Virus record (IMG/VR): IMGVR_UViG_3300040811_001385
Span: 1-54,570 of that record
Reading direction: 5' to 3' (one strand)
DNA from: a virus
DNA length: 54,570 nt
In this document: piece after piece, positions 48,091-54,388 of the stretch
How positions within the stretch are numbered: position 1 is the first letter of the stretch
How the letters are laid out: every line of letters starts with the position of its first letter
The notes under the pieces: model-generated
What the model saw: the letters and a program-made list of their open reading frames with translations, nothing else
Database searches by the model: none
Told to the model about the DNA's origin: nothing
Program-made: the position numbers and the translations under genes

Positions 48091-48298
48091 CTTTTAAATC
48101 CAATTCCATTGCAATAGATTTTATCTGTGATCTTGCAATACCAATATCACTTAAATCTTTATCGGATAGTGAACTTAATTCTTTTATAGTTTCTTTTTGA
48201 AGTTTTCTCAATTTCATTCTTTTTTGTAAATCACGAATAAAATCTACAAATGGGGTAATGTTTAACCATTCTGATGCTGTTAATACTAATTGTGTCAT
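48083..48298 (-). CDS. DUF1127-domain small protein (71 aa)
   Basis: Residues about 33-63 (RKLQKETIKELSSLSDKDLSDIGIARSQI) match the DUF1127 signature, an Arg/Lys-rich helix then L-S-D-x-x-L-x-D-I-G-[IV]-x-R. The first 30 residues form an additional helix with WLNITPFVDFIRDLQKRM. In Rhodobacter and Agrobacterium, DUF1127 proteins act in RNA binding, sRNA maturation and phosphate/carbon metabolism. In a phage it could modify host RNA turnover; that is inference. GGAGAA is a good ribosome site. It lies between two micro-protein genes in one leftward operon. Confidence 0.8.
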   Translation of the reverse strand: MTQLVLTASEWLNITPFVDFIRDLQKRMKLRKLQKETIKELSSLSDKDLSDIGIARSQIKSIAMELDLKDV

Positions 48299-48309
48299 CT
48301 AATTCTCCG

Positions 48310-48411
48310 TTAATTAACATACGGCAAGATAGACATAAACATAACTGCAGCCACAATAGTAAGTGATACTGTAAGAACACTCAAACTCTTAATAATTTCT
48401 TCGACACTCAT
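48310..48411 (-). CDS. Single-TM micro-protein (33 aa)
   Basis: ATG at 48411 follows a strong AGGAGA ribosome site; TAA ends at 48310. The product is a short amphipathic N-terminus (MSVEEIIKSLS) and one hydrophobic helix (VLTVSLTIVAAVMFMSILPYV). It is the first gene of the micro-protein operon, upstream of DUF1127 by 11 bp. No homologue is recognised. Confidence 0.6.
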   Translation of the reverse strand: MSVEEIIKSLSVLTVSLTIVAAVMFMSILPYVN

Positions 48412-48439
48412 TTTATTCTCCTGTGTATGATATGTGTGA

Positions 48440-48460
48440 AATGTCAGTGATTCTGACATT
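48440..48460 (-). promoter_or_regulatory. 8-bp inverted repeat in the leader of the micro-protein operon
   Basis: AATGTCAG and CTGACATT flank a 5-nt loop, a perfect stem 29 nt before the 33-aa gene. There is no T-run, so it is not a terminator. It could be an mRNA hairpin or an operator. A late-like AATAAATA (48463-48470, minus strand) lies just upstream. Confidence 0.5.
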
Positions 48461-48468
48461 AATATTTA

Positions 48469-48506
48469 TTTCGCAAGTGCAGAAAATTGTCATATAATTT
48501 TCGCAA
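48469..48506 (-). promoter_or_regulatory. Two direct repeats TTGCGAAA, 30 bp apart
   Basis: The minus strand carries TTGCGAAA at 48469-48476 and again at 48499-48506, about three helical turns apart, in the gap upstream of the micro-protein operon. Between them is an inverted repeat GAAAATT/AATTTTC. The spacing suggests paired protein-binding sites on one DNA face. Confidence 0.4.
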
Positions 48507-48537
48507 TTTCGATATGCAATGTGAACATACCTAAGAC

Positions 48538-48566
48538 AAAAAAAGGGCAAGGATTTCTCCCTGCCC
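48538..48566 (-). terminator. Intrinsic terminator after gp32
   Basis: Minus-strand GGGCAGGGA, a GAAA tetraloop and TCCTTGCCC form a 9-bp GC-rich stem containing one G-T pair, followed by seven T. It ends the gp32 transcript 122 nt after the stop. Confidence 0.92.
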
Positions 48567-48688
48567 TTTCCCCACACTCAGTTCTTTCTATGCGATAATA
48601 GATGGCGGTCGAGTGTGTTGTATACCTTCTATTACCTGTATGGACTTTGTGTCGTGTCTTACACTAACACTTCAGTGCCACCAACTGT
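48567..48688 (-). other. Structured 3' untranslated region of gp32
   Basis: This 122-bp gene-free stretch lies between the gp32 stop and its terminator. It holds nested inverted repeats: CACACTC (48573-48579) with GAGTGTG (48611-48617), enclosing TCTAT (48587-48591) with ATAGA (48598-48602). I find no credible ORF. It may be a stable RNA 3' end or a small RNA. Confidence 0.45.
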
Positions 48689-49597
48689 CTAACTTTCATC
48701 CGCAAGACGTTCAAAGTAAGAGATTGAATCATCTTCCTCATCTTCATTATAAGACACAGACTTTGGTTCTGGCGCAGGCGCAGATTTAGTCTGAGTAGGT
48801 TCAGTGTAGTATGAAGAATTATCAGAAACAAAATCTGTTTCTACTGAAACAGCAGACTGTTGAAGTCCAAGAACACGATCAAGGCGTTCCTTGAGTTGTT
48901 CGTAAGACTTGAACTTCTCTTCACTTACAAACTCTTGCAATGAATATAGTTGGTTATAGATTGTTTCCAATTCCGAATCATCATCTGCAAGCGCTGCCTG
49001 TGAATCGAATTCAGACTTGTCATAGTTACCATAACCGTCAACAGTACGATACTTCAGTTTGAAGTTTGCACCATCCCAAAAATCAAATGGGTTGTAACGA
49101 GCTTCATCTTCGAAATGAGGATTCATTGCCTCGTTCAACTTGTCAAAGATTTTCTTACCGTATGAGTAAAGAAAAACTTTTCCTTCATTATCTGGGTTTG
49201 CAGGATCTTTTACAACATAAATGTTCGAAAGGAACTTAAGTTTACGTTTACGATCACGGGCAAGGTTTTGATTGTCTTGTGAACCAGTATTCCATAGTTC
49301 AGTATTAGACTCACAAACAGGACACTGTTTGTTGATTGTAGTAAGACAGTTATCAATCAACCAACCGCCTGGGCCTTTAAAACCATGATTAAATACACGA
49401 ACCCAAGGAATATCTTCACCATCTACAGGGGGAAGGAAACGAATTACAGCATAACTGTTACCATCCTTACCAATAGTTGGTTTCCAAAATCGATCATCGA
49501 TATTTGATGTGGTTTGTTGTGGGGATTGGGTTTTTTCTAACTCTTCCGCAAGGCGAGTAAAGTTAGAGCGACCTTTTTTAAGGTTTGCAAAAGACAT
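48689..49597 (-). CDS. 32: Single-stranded DNA-binding protein gp32
   Basis: 302 aa, like T4 gp32 (301 aa). The basic N-terminus (ANLKKGRSNF) serves cooperative binding. The zinc site is present as H71, C84, C92 and C95 (NHGF, DNC, CPVC). The core motif RKRKLKFLSNIYVVKDPANPDNEGKVFLYSYGKKIFDK is diagnostic. The acidic C-terminal tail (NEDEEDDSISYF) recruits replication partners. It has its own sigma70-like promoter and a terminator, fitting its high demand in replication and recombination. AAGGAG is the ribosome site. Confidence 0.97.
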   Translation of the reverse strand: MSFANLKKGRSNFTRLAEELEKTQSPQQTTSNIDDRFWKPTIGKDGNSYAVIRFLPPVDGEDIPWVRVFNHGFKGPGGWLIDNCLTTINKQCPVCESNTELWNTGSQDNQNLARDRKRKLKFLSNIYVVKDPANPDNEGKVFLYSYGKKIFDKLNEAMNPHFEDEARYNPFDFWDGANFKLKYRTVDGYGNYDKSEFDSQAALADDDSELETIYNQLYSLQEFVSEEKFKSYEQLKERLDRVLGLQQSAVSVETDFVSDNSSYYTEPTQTKSAPAPEPKSVSYNEDEEDDSISYFERLADES

Positions 49598-49640
49598 AAT
49601 TTTTCTCCTTTATACGTTATATGCGTTTTGTATTTTTACT

Positions 49641-49669
49641 AATATACTATATTATCCAAAGGTTGTCAA
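49641..49669 (-). promoter_or_regulatory. sigma70-type promoter for gp32
   Basis: Minus strand: TTGACA (49664-49669), 17-bp spacer, TATATT (49641-49646). The -35 overlaps the last codons of gp59, so gp32 is transcribed independently of the genes upstream. Confidence 0.8.
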
Positions 49670-50361
49670 CTAGTTTTTTTAATTAATTGACCATAATCTT
49701 CATAATAATCATCAATCAATATGTCCCTAAGAACATTAACATAATAATTAACATCTATGTCTAAGAAAGACATATAGTCTTTTACTTTCTTAGTGTATAT
49801 AGGCCAATAAGTTGTATCGTTTATTTTGACCTTATCTATGAAAGCAAAAATCTTTTCAAAGATAATTAACGTTTCTAATGAAAGTTCTCCACGTTTTTCT
49901 AAGAATACAATAAATGGGTAGTCATTGTCAATAGATTTAAATATGGAATTAAACTCTATATTTTCCTCAGACGCCCTTGTAAACAATACATGACAATCAT
50001 TAGTAAAAGTATACTTTATACTTTGAATTCTTTTCTTCCAATTTTTATATGTATCGTAAGATTCTTTATCTAAAAGATTTCCTGTCCACATAAACTCATT
50101 GCGAGAAATTGCAAGATTACCATTTTCTGTCACATTCAAGAATAATGCGAGCAAAAACTCTTCTAAACTTTTTTTATCAAACCTTCTTGAAAGTTCTTCA
50201 AAAGTTCTTCTATCTCTCCTACCATAATATGTCTCTTTCTTCGGAGAAACTTTTCCTTTATACTTTATAAAATCATACTCACTATTAAAATGACTTTTCA
50301 TTGCAAGGTAAATTTTAAACGCCTCAAAGTCATCTATCTTCTTACCAGACATAGTAATCAT
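49666..50361 (-). CDS. 59: Helicase loader gp59
   Basis: 231 aa, near T4 gp59 (217 aa). It contains DDFEAFKIYLAMKSHFNSEYDFIKYKGK and YGRRDRRTFEELSRR, the conserved opening of gp59. In T4 it loads the gp41 helicase on gp32-coated forks. The order 33-59-32 is that of T4. The start ATG overlaps the gp33 stop in an ATGA junction; a second ATG three codons later is possible. Confidence 0.9.
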   Translation of the reverse strand: MITMSGKKIDDFEAFKIYLAMKSHFNSEYDFIKYKGKVSPKKETYYGRRDRRTFEELSRRFDKKSLEEFLLALFLNVTENGNLAISRNEFMWTGNLLDKESYDTYKNWKKRIQSIKYTFTNDCHVLFTRASEENIEFNSIFKSIDNDYPFIVFLEKRGELSLETLIIFEKIFAFIDKVKINDTTYWPIYTKKVKDYMSFLDIDVNYYVNVLRDILIDDYYEDYGQLIKKTS

Positions 50362-50582
50362 AGAGGCAATTTTTCCGTAGACTTCTGAACCATGTTCAGT
50401 CCTTCAGCCTCGTACTTGATTTTTTCTTTTATGAAAGGACTCAAAAGAGAAACTACATTTTCTATTTCTAAATTATTCTTCTCGCAATAGTATGTGATTG
50501 TATCAATATATGAACTGTTTAATTTAGAAACTTGTTTTTCTATCTCATCACTAAATTCTTTTGAACTCTTAAGTTTCAACAT
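50358..50582 (-). CDS. 33: Late transcription co-activator gp33
   Basis: 74 aa, shorter than T4 gp33 (112 aa) but like marine T4-type versions. SSYIDTITYYCEKNNLEIENVVSLLSPFIKEKIKYEAEGLN is the conserved RNA-polymerase flap-binding core; the short C-terminal KLPL may contact the sliding clamp. It explains the TATAAATA late boxes elsewhere in the window. AAGGAG is the ribosome site. The promoter carries a long dyad. Confidence 0.88.
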   Translation of the reverse strand: MLKLKSSKEFSDEIEKQVSKLNSSYIDTITYYCEKNNLEIENVVSLLSPFIKEKIKYEAEGLNMVQKSTEKLPL

Positions 50583-50604
50583 TATAATAAATTCTCCTTA
50601 GATA

Positions 50605-50637
50605 TGTGTTACAGCGTGTATAATACGCTATAACACA
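50605..50637. promoter_or_regulatory. 33-bp dyad (candidate operator) over the gp33-gp59 promoter
   Basis: Arms TGTGTTACAGCGT (50605-50617) and ACGCTATAACACA (50625-50637) are inverted repeats matching at 12 of 13 positions around a 7-bp centre that contains the -10 region. A bound dimer would block RNA polymerase. Confidence 0.65.
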
Positions 50638-50648
50638 CGTTTTGTCAA
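50620..50648 (-). promoter_or_regulatory. sigma70-type promoter for gp33-gp59
   Basis: Minus strand: TTGACA (50643-50648), 17-bp spacer, TATTAT (50620-50625). It lies 38 nt upstream of the gp33 ATG and just after the stop of the two-TM mini-protein. Confidence 0.82.
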
Positions 50649-50652
50649 TAGT

Positions 50653-50814
50653 TTATTCTGATTTCCAGATAGTCCAAAGACCATAAACAATCGCCGCATA
50701 TGCAGCCCATGTAATTAAACCATCAAAGAGTAGTGCAACAACACCCATCGCAATAAGTGCGCCACCATCCCATGATGTTCTTTCTGTTAATCTATCTTTG
50801 ATCCAATTTACCAT
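50653..50814 (-). CDS. Two-TM mini-protein (53 aa)
   Basis: ATG at 50814 to TAA at 50653. MVNWIKDRLTERTSWDGG is followed by two hydrophobic segments, about 19-34 and 35-49, ending WTIWKSE. It is a small inner-membrane-type protein; similar mini-proteins occur in marine T4-type phages in my recollection. It starts one base past the stop of the gene upstream, so the two are coupled. Function unknown. Confidence 0.7.
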   Translation of the reverse strand: MVNWIKDRLTERTSWDGGALIAMGVVALLFDGLITWAAYAAIVYGLWTIWKSE

Positions 50815-50815
50815 A

Positions 50816-51607
50816 TTACATTCTCCCTATAATACTTGTGATTTCAACTTGTGCCACTGGGTCTAAATTCATAGCACTTACATCTTCCGTTTCGAAAGTA
50901 ATATCCGCCCTGCAGTCTACCTTAGACCCCTGCTTTGAAAAATAATTGGGCAGAACTTTAAAATAACTGTTTTGTGAATTTATAAAGTCTCTGAAAATAA
51001 ACTCATTCTCACCAAGTTCCTTACCCACAGACAAAGAAAATCCTACGGTTGGAATCTTATCTATATCCCATCTTAAAATTCTTTGCCATCCAAGTGGAGC
51101 GCCTGGGCATAAATCTCCTTTAGTATAAAGTTCCGTACTACGAACAGGAGTATTATCAGAGATTACTTCTGTAATTCTGAATCTCAACTTAGAATCTACT
51201 GATGCTTTATAATTAGAATATATTTTTATAGATTGTTCTTGTGCTGTATTGTTTTGATAAATGTGGGTAGAATTGTTTGCGTTACTAATACTTTCACCAA
51301 TCTCTGGTTCATCAAGTGGAATGATACCACATTGAACTCGATCTAAAGTATTTGTTTTTTCATATTCAAATTTGATAGTAGTAGCGGGGTTTACTCGAAA
51401 GATTTTTTCTCTGTAATTGTTAGTAGCAGGCAAAAGAATGTTTCCATCAAATAGTACAATATCACTAGATCGAATGCCAGGCTTTCTTTTAAAACCGCCG
51501 ACAAACAAATGTCCCGCCCTTGTTCTTGTGTTGTAATCATACATCACTCCCAAATAGTCTGGGACTCCTACATATCTTCTTGCACTACTTTTTAGATATT
51601 GAACCAT
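50816..51607 (-). CDS. Unknown protein (263 aa)
   Basis: I do not recognise this protein. It is predicted to be beta-rich, without signal peptide or membrane segment; notable stretches are VGVPDYLGVMYDYNTRTRAGHLFVGGF, GAPLGWQRILRWDIDKIP and CRADITFETEDVSAMNLDPVAQVEI. It lies 12 bp after the RecB-like nuclease gene and overlaps the expression unit of the mini-protein. The composition is like virion proteins, yet the neighbours are early genes. Confidence 0.75.
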   Translation of the reverse strand: MVQYLKSSARRYVGVPDYLGVMYDYNTRTRAGHLFVGGFKRKPGIRSSDIVLFDGNILLPATNNYREKIFRVNPATTIKFEYEKTNTLDRVQCGIIPLDEPEIGESISNANNSTHIYQNNTAQEQSIKIYSNYKASVDSKLRFRITEVISDNTPVRSTELYTKGDLCPGAPLGWQRILRWDIDKIPTVGFSLSVGKELGENEFIFRDFINSQNSYFKVLPNYFSKQGSKVDCRADITFETEDVSAMNLDPVAQVEITSIIGRM

Positions 51608-51619
51608 GTTTTTTATTTC

Positions 51620-52288
51620 CTACAATTGTGCTTTATATTCTGTTATCATTTCTATCAATCCATTGATATGACTATCACGTTTAGAAGTATAAACTTCCGC
51701 ATCTTTTTGGTCATCAATGGCCGCAATGATTACTAGATTATTTATAGGAATTTTTGTCCTCTCTTCAAACATAACAGCATAACCAGATGCTTGTCTGAAG
51801 TAGTTCTCCAGTTTATTTGGATGCATTGACTTTCTTGATGTTTTAAAATCAATAATAGAAAGTTTACCATCAAAATATGCAATACAATCACATTTTCCTG
51901 CAATTCCTAGATGTCCAGAATACATTGGCCACTCTTGAACATATACATCATCTAATCTAGTATCAAGAGTTTCTTTCAATGTTAGAAACATCTCTGTATC
52001 ATTCGGCATGAGTTTACTATAATCTATTTCTATGTTATTTATATAGTCTTCACACAACTGATGCACAGAAGTTCCTCTTCTTGCGGCCTGAGTAGTGATT
52101 CTATTAGCTTCTTTTTCGCCTACACGGTTTCTCCACTCCATTATGGACTTCTTAGAAAAATGTGATATGACAGTTGTTATCGAAGGATATTTGTTGCCAT
52201 CTTCGTCATAGTAATATCTAGTACCAGACTTAAGGGTTTCACTTCTCAGTGAAAATTCAGGCAAATCCAATTGAACATGATTAAACAT
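51620..52288 (-). CDS. RecB/Cas4-like PD-(D/E)xK nuclease
   Basis: 222 aa. Motifs in order: RGTSVHQLCE (H76), E119, GKCDCIAYF (D134), IIDFKTS (D147, K149) and RQASGYA (Q166, Y170). This is the H...E...D...D-x-K...Q-x-x-x-Y signature of the RecB/AddB/Cas4 nuclease group. C133 to C135 are not a Cas4-like iron-sulfur set, so a Cas4 name is not warranted. In marine T4-type phages such genes are annotated as exonucleases, presumably for DNA processing or host degradation. It has a consensus sigma70 promoter and GGAG ribosome site. Confidence 0.85.
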   Translation of the reverse strand: MFNHVQLDLPEFSLRSETLKSGTRYYYDEDGNKYPSITTVISHFSKKSIMEWRNRVGEKEANRITTQAARRGTSVHQLCEDYINNIEIDYSKLMPNDTEMFLTLKETLDTRLDDVYVQEWPMYSGHLGIAGKCDCIAYFDGKLSIIDFKTSRKSMHPNKLENYFRQASGYAVMFEERTKIPINNLVIIAAIDDQKDAEVYTSKRDSHINGLIEMITEYKAQL

Positions 52289-52310
52289 AAATTACTCCAA
52301 AGTTGACTAC

Positions 52311-52339
52311 ATTATATCAAATATCCTTCGACATGTCAA
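52311..52339 (-). promoter_or_regulatory. Perfect-consensus sigma70 promoter for the nuclease operon
   Basis: Minus strand: TTGACA (52334-52339), exactly 17 bp, TATAAT (52311-52316). All 12 hexamer bases match the bacterial consensus, which suggests strong early expression of the nuclease and the two genes after it. Confidence 0.9.
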
Positions 52340-52346
52340 GCAGTTT

Positions 52347-52688
52347 TTACGATATTTCTTCTTGTCTTGTTTTAAGTTCTTCTATCGCTTCGTCAATATT
52401 CTGTATTAGAGCATTTTCAATTCCATAATGTCTGTCCATAATGGCTTGCAATACAATTCCCATAAAACTCAAATCATCAACAAGGGCCTTATTACTTAAG
52501 TCAAAACCATACTCCTCTGTCATAATGTAAACAAATTCATCAAGGAGTTCATTTGTAGTCCCAATAGATACATCATAATCTTCATCCATACCACCTAAAT
52601 TAATAAATGACTTTATATCCTCTAAGTTGTTACTTTTAGATTTTACTTTAGCAGAAAAAATATCTTTAGCTTCGATTATGTTTTCCAT
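52347..52688 (-). CDS. Small acidic protein of unknown function (113 aa)
   Basis: A longer frame opens at 52709, but a strong AAGGAGG (52695-52701) is spaced correctly for the ATG at 52688, so I place the start there. The product (MENIIEAKDIFSAKVKSKS) is acidic with two helical regions (NELLDEFVYIMTEEYGFDL and IENALIQNIDEAIEELK). Proteins of this style accompany PhoH in marine T4-type phages in my recollection. The ribosome site lies at the end of PhoH, so translation is probably coupled. Confidence 0.75.
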   Translation of the reverse strand: MENIIEAKDIFSAKVKSKSNNLEDIKSFINLGGMDEDYDVSIGTTNELLDEFVYIMTEEYGFDLSNKALVDDLSFMGIVLQAIMDRHYGIENALIQNIDEAIEELKTRQEEIS

Positions 52689-52701
52689 TTGAGGCCTCCT
52701 T

Positions 52702-53418
52702 TTAGGCAAAACCCAATTCTAATTTATTAATTATATAGGACTTTACCAAAGGACTTCTGACAATATCTTGTTGCATAAACTCAATGAAAGAAAAACGATC
52801 CATACTTTTTATGATTTTCATAAAGTCAAGTATTCCATCTTTTTCATCTTTCCATTTAAAGTCTGACTGTCTAAAGTCTCCACAGAAAATTATTTTACAG
52901 TTGTCTCCTATTCTAGTTATGACAGAATCCAGTTCATGAAAATTCATGTTCTGGCATTCATCTACAATAATAATACTATCATAAAAGGTCATGCCTCTTA
53001 TATAAGATGTCGAGTTAAAATTTATGAGGGAAGTTTTTCGTAAACTTTCGTATGCACTGCCATATTCAAATAATTCGTTTACTATGGTTCTATATGGGGT
53101 TTCGTATGATTGAAGTTTTTGTTTTTCCGAGCCGGGCAGAAACCCCATATCCCTTGTCGGAACAACACTTCTGATAATTTGTATATCTCTATAACTAGAA
53201 GATTTATTCATTAATTCATCTAGTGCAAGGTACAAAGAGATGTATGTCTTTCCTGTCCCTGCAACTCCATGAAGAAACAAATGGTCTTCATAAAAGGCAT
53301 CAAACACTTCTTCTTGTGCTGGCGTTATTGGTGTAATTTTTTTAAGATGTGTTCGTGTATCTATCCCTATTAATCTACTATTACTGTTTGATTTTGTCTT
53401 TCTAGCTTTTCTACTCAC
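52702..53418 (-). CDS. phoH: PhoH-family ATPase
   Basis: 238 aa. Walker A GVAGTGKT at 51-58, Walker B IIIVDECQN at 149-157, and IIRSVVPTRDMGFLPGS and FCGDFRQSD as in PhoH. The start is GTG with GGAG eight bases upstream. PhoH is one of the most widespread accessory genes in marine phages; its biochemical role in infection is not settled (RNA or phosphate-stress links have been proposed). No phosphate-responsive element is visible nearby. Confidence 0.93.
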   Translation of the reverse strand: MSRKARKTKSNSNSRLIGIDTRTHLKKITPITPAQEEVFDAFYEDHLFLHGVAGTGKTYISLYLALDELMNKSSSYRDIQIIRSVVPTRDMGFLPGSEKQKLQSYETPYRTIVNELFEYGSAYESLRKTSLINFNSTSYIRGMTFYDSIIIVDECQNMNFHELDSVITRIGDNCKIIFCGDFRQSDFKWKDEKDGILDFMKIIKSMDRFSFIEFMQQDIVRSPLVKSYIINKLELGFA

Positions 53419-53458
53419 TAATGAGACTCCTTTGAAAGTTGGAATCCACGGTGAAAAA

Positions 53459-53728
53459 TTACATATTAAATTTAGACTCTGTTTTTACTGCACCAGGCAC
53501 TTTGGCCACTCTATCTAAAACATTCTCCTTAAATGATTGTGGAACTTTTTGTCTGCCCATGCGAACAGGATCTCCAATATTTGGAGCACCAGTAAGAAAT
53601 TGTTGGATTTTTCCTGTGATTTGACAGCTTGGACAAGAGCCATTTAAATGTTCTTCTCTTTCAGCAATACGACACCAAACTTCAAATTCATGATCACAAT
53701 CTGTACATTTAAAATCATATCTCGGCAT
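53459..53728 (-). CDS. FmdB-type zinc-ribbon protein (89 aa)
   Basis: MPRYDFKCTDCDHEFEV with C8, C11, C32 and C35 is the FmdB/CxxC_CxxC_SSSS zinc ribbon. The C-terminal half (GAPNIGDPVRMGRQKVPQSF onwards) is basic. Such proteins are annotated as putative regulators, but their target in phages is unknown. It lies between PhoH and a small unknown in the same leftward run; a GGAGAAG lies 13 nt upstream of the start. Confidence 0.85.
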   Translation of the reverse strand: MPRYDFKCTDCDHEFEVWCRIAEREEHLNGSCPSCQITGKIQQFLTGAPNIGDPVRMGRQKVPQSFKENVLDRVAKVPGAVKTESKFNM

Positions 53729-53735
53729 AATATTA

Positions 53736-53951
53736 TTACTTCTCCATAATGTGTTCTTGCGTGAATTTATTTTTCACAATAGTATTCCATTGGTTAAGTT
53801 TAATTTTACATTTTCTAATCAATAAAGGATCATTTGTGTTATTTCTGACATAAACCCATTTTCGTCCTACTTTAACCACAACAGTCCTTCTTCCAGAACC
53901 AATTCGAGGCATTTCATCCTGTAAGTGAACTGAATAAATCTGTTCTTTCAC
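53736..53951 (-). CDS. Small basic protein of unknown function (71 aa)
   Basis: GTG start at 53951 with GAGG 9 nt upstream. The product (MKEQIYSVHLQDEMPRIGSG, then RRTVVVKVGRKWVYVRN) is beta-rich and basic, with an SH3-like look. Similar small proteins occur in marine cyanophages and pelagiphages in my memory. The function is unknown. It is the first gene of the run to PhoH. Confidence 0.7.
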   Translation of the reverse strand: MKEQIYSVHLQDEMPRIGSGRRTVVVKVGRKWVYVRNNTNDPLLIRKCKIKLNQWNTIVKNKFTQEHIMEK

Positions 53952-53968
53952 TATAAATTACCTCTATC

Positions 53969-53974
53969 ATTATA
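53969..53974 (-). promoter_or_regulatory. Possible -10 box for the FmdB-PhoH run
   Basis: TATAAT on the minus strand, 17 nt upstream of the GTG at 53951 and downstream of a terminator. No good -35 is visible at 16-18 bp. Confidence 0.35.
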
Positions 53975-54011
53975 TATCTCTAACCATCTCTACAATATTG
54001 CGTTTCACGCA

Positions 54012-54043
54012 TTTTTAAAAATAGGGGGCGTTGCACCCCCTAT
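54012..54043 (-). terminator. Intrinsic terminator after the 54049 gene
   Basis: Minus strand: ATAGGGGG, 7-nt loop, CCCCCTAT, then a run of T. A strong 8-bp stem that separates the upstream unit from the FmdB-PhoH run. Confidence 0.92.
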
Positions 54044-54048
54044 CAATT

Positions 54049-54297
54049 TTACTCTTTAGTTGAAATAAAAGTATACAACTCTTGAGCCTTTTTCATAATG
54101 TCTTGAGGGGCAGGCATTTCTGGTTTCAAGTGTTGTGTATGTTGAACCAATTCCTCAACACTTTTATTCCATGTCTCTGCAGTCGCATTCAAAGTTTGCC
54201 AATATGTATCCATTGCCATATGGTAACTTTGTTCAGACATATCTTTTGCCATTTTTAAAACTTCTAGTCTAATTTCAAATGGATTTTTATTACTCAT
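54049..54297 (-). CDS. Small helical protein of unknown function (82 aa)
   Basis: The frame opens at 54336, but the GGAGAAAT site points to the double ATG at 54300/54297; the second has the better spacing and gives MSNKNPFEIRLEVLKMAKDM. The product is helical throughout (EQSYHMAMDTYWQTLN, ending DIMKKAQELYTFI). Similar proteins are frequent in marine T4-type phages in my recollection, with no known role. It has its own strong promoter and terminator, so it is expressed alone and perhaps abundantly. Confidence 0.75.
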   Translation of the reverse strand: MSNKNPFEIRLEVLKMAKDMSEQSYHMAMDTYWQTLNATAETWNKSVEELVQHTQHLKPEMPAPQDIMKKAQELYTFISTKE

Positions 54298-54332
54298 CAT
54301 ATTTCTCCTTTTCTGTGTGATGTGTGTAATTA

Positions 54333-54352
54333 GCAACTTTATAGGAAGTTGC
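54333..54352 (-). promoter_or_regulatory. 5'-terminal mRNA hairpin
   Basis: GCAACTT and AAGTTGC pair around a 6-nt loop, perfect over 7 bp. It begins about where the transcript from the promoter at 54360-54388 should start, so it may protect the mRNA 5' end. No T-run follows on either strand strong enough for a terminator. Confidence 0.45.
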
Positions 54353-54359
54353 CACCTTT

Positions 54360-54388
54360 ATTATATAGTATGAAAATCAGAATGTAAA
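54360..54388 (-). promoter_or_regulatory. sigma70-type promoter for the 54049 gene
   Basis: Minus strand: TTTACA (54383-54388), 17-bp spacer, TATAAT (54360-54365). The -35 lies within the end of the upstream barrel-like gene. Confidence 0.8.

Noticed and set aside
48301-50652. tRNA genes in the gaps of the replication region
   Set aside because: Gaps are short; I found no cloverleaf with a plausible acceptor stem and T-loop.
51620-52288. Cas4 nuclease, hence a CRISPR link
   Set aside because: The conserved iron-sulfur cysteines of Cas4 are absent and no CRISPR repeats or cas genes are present.
52689-52709. Longer N-terminus for the gene before PhoH's end
   Set aside because: The strong AAGGAGG lies inside this extension and fits the ATG at 52688.
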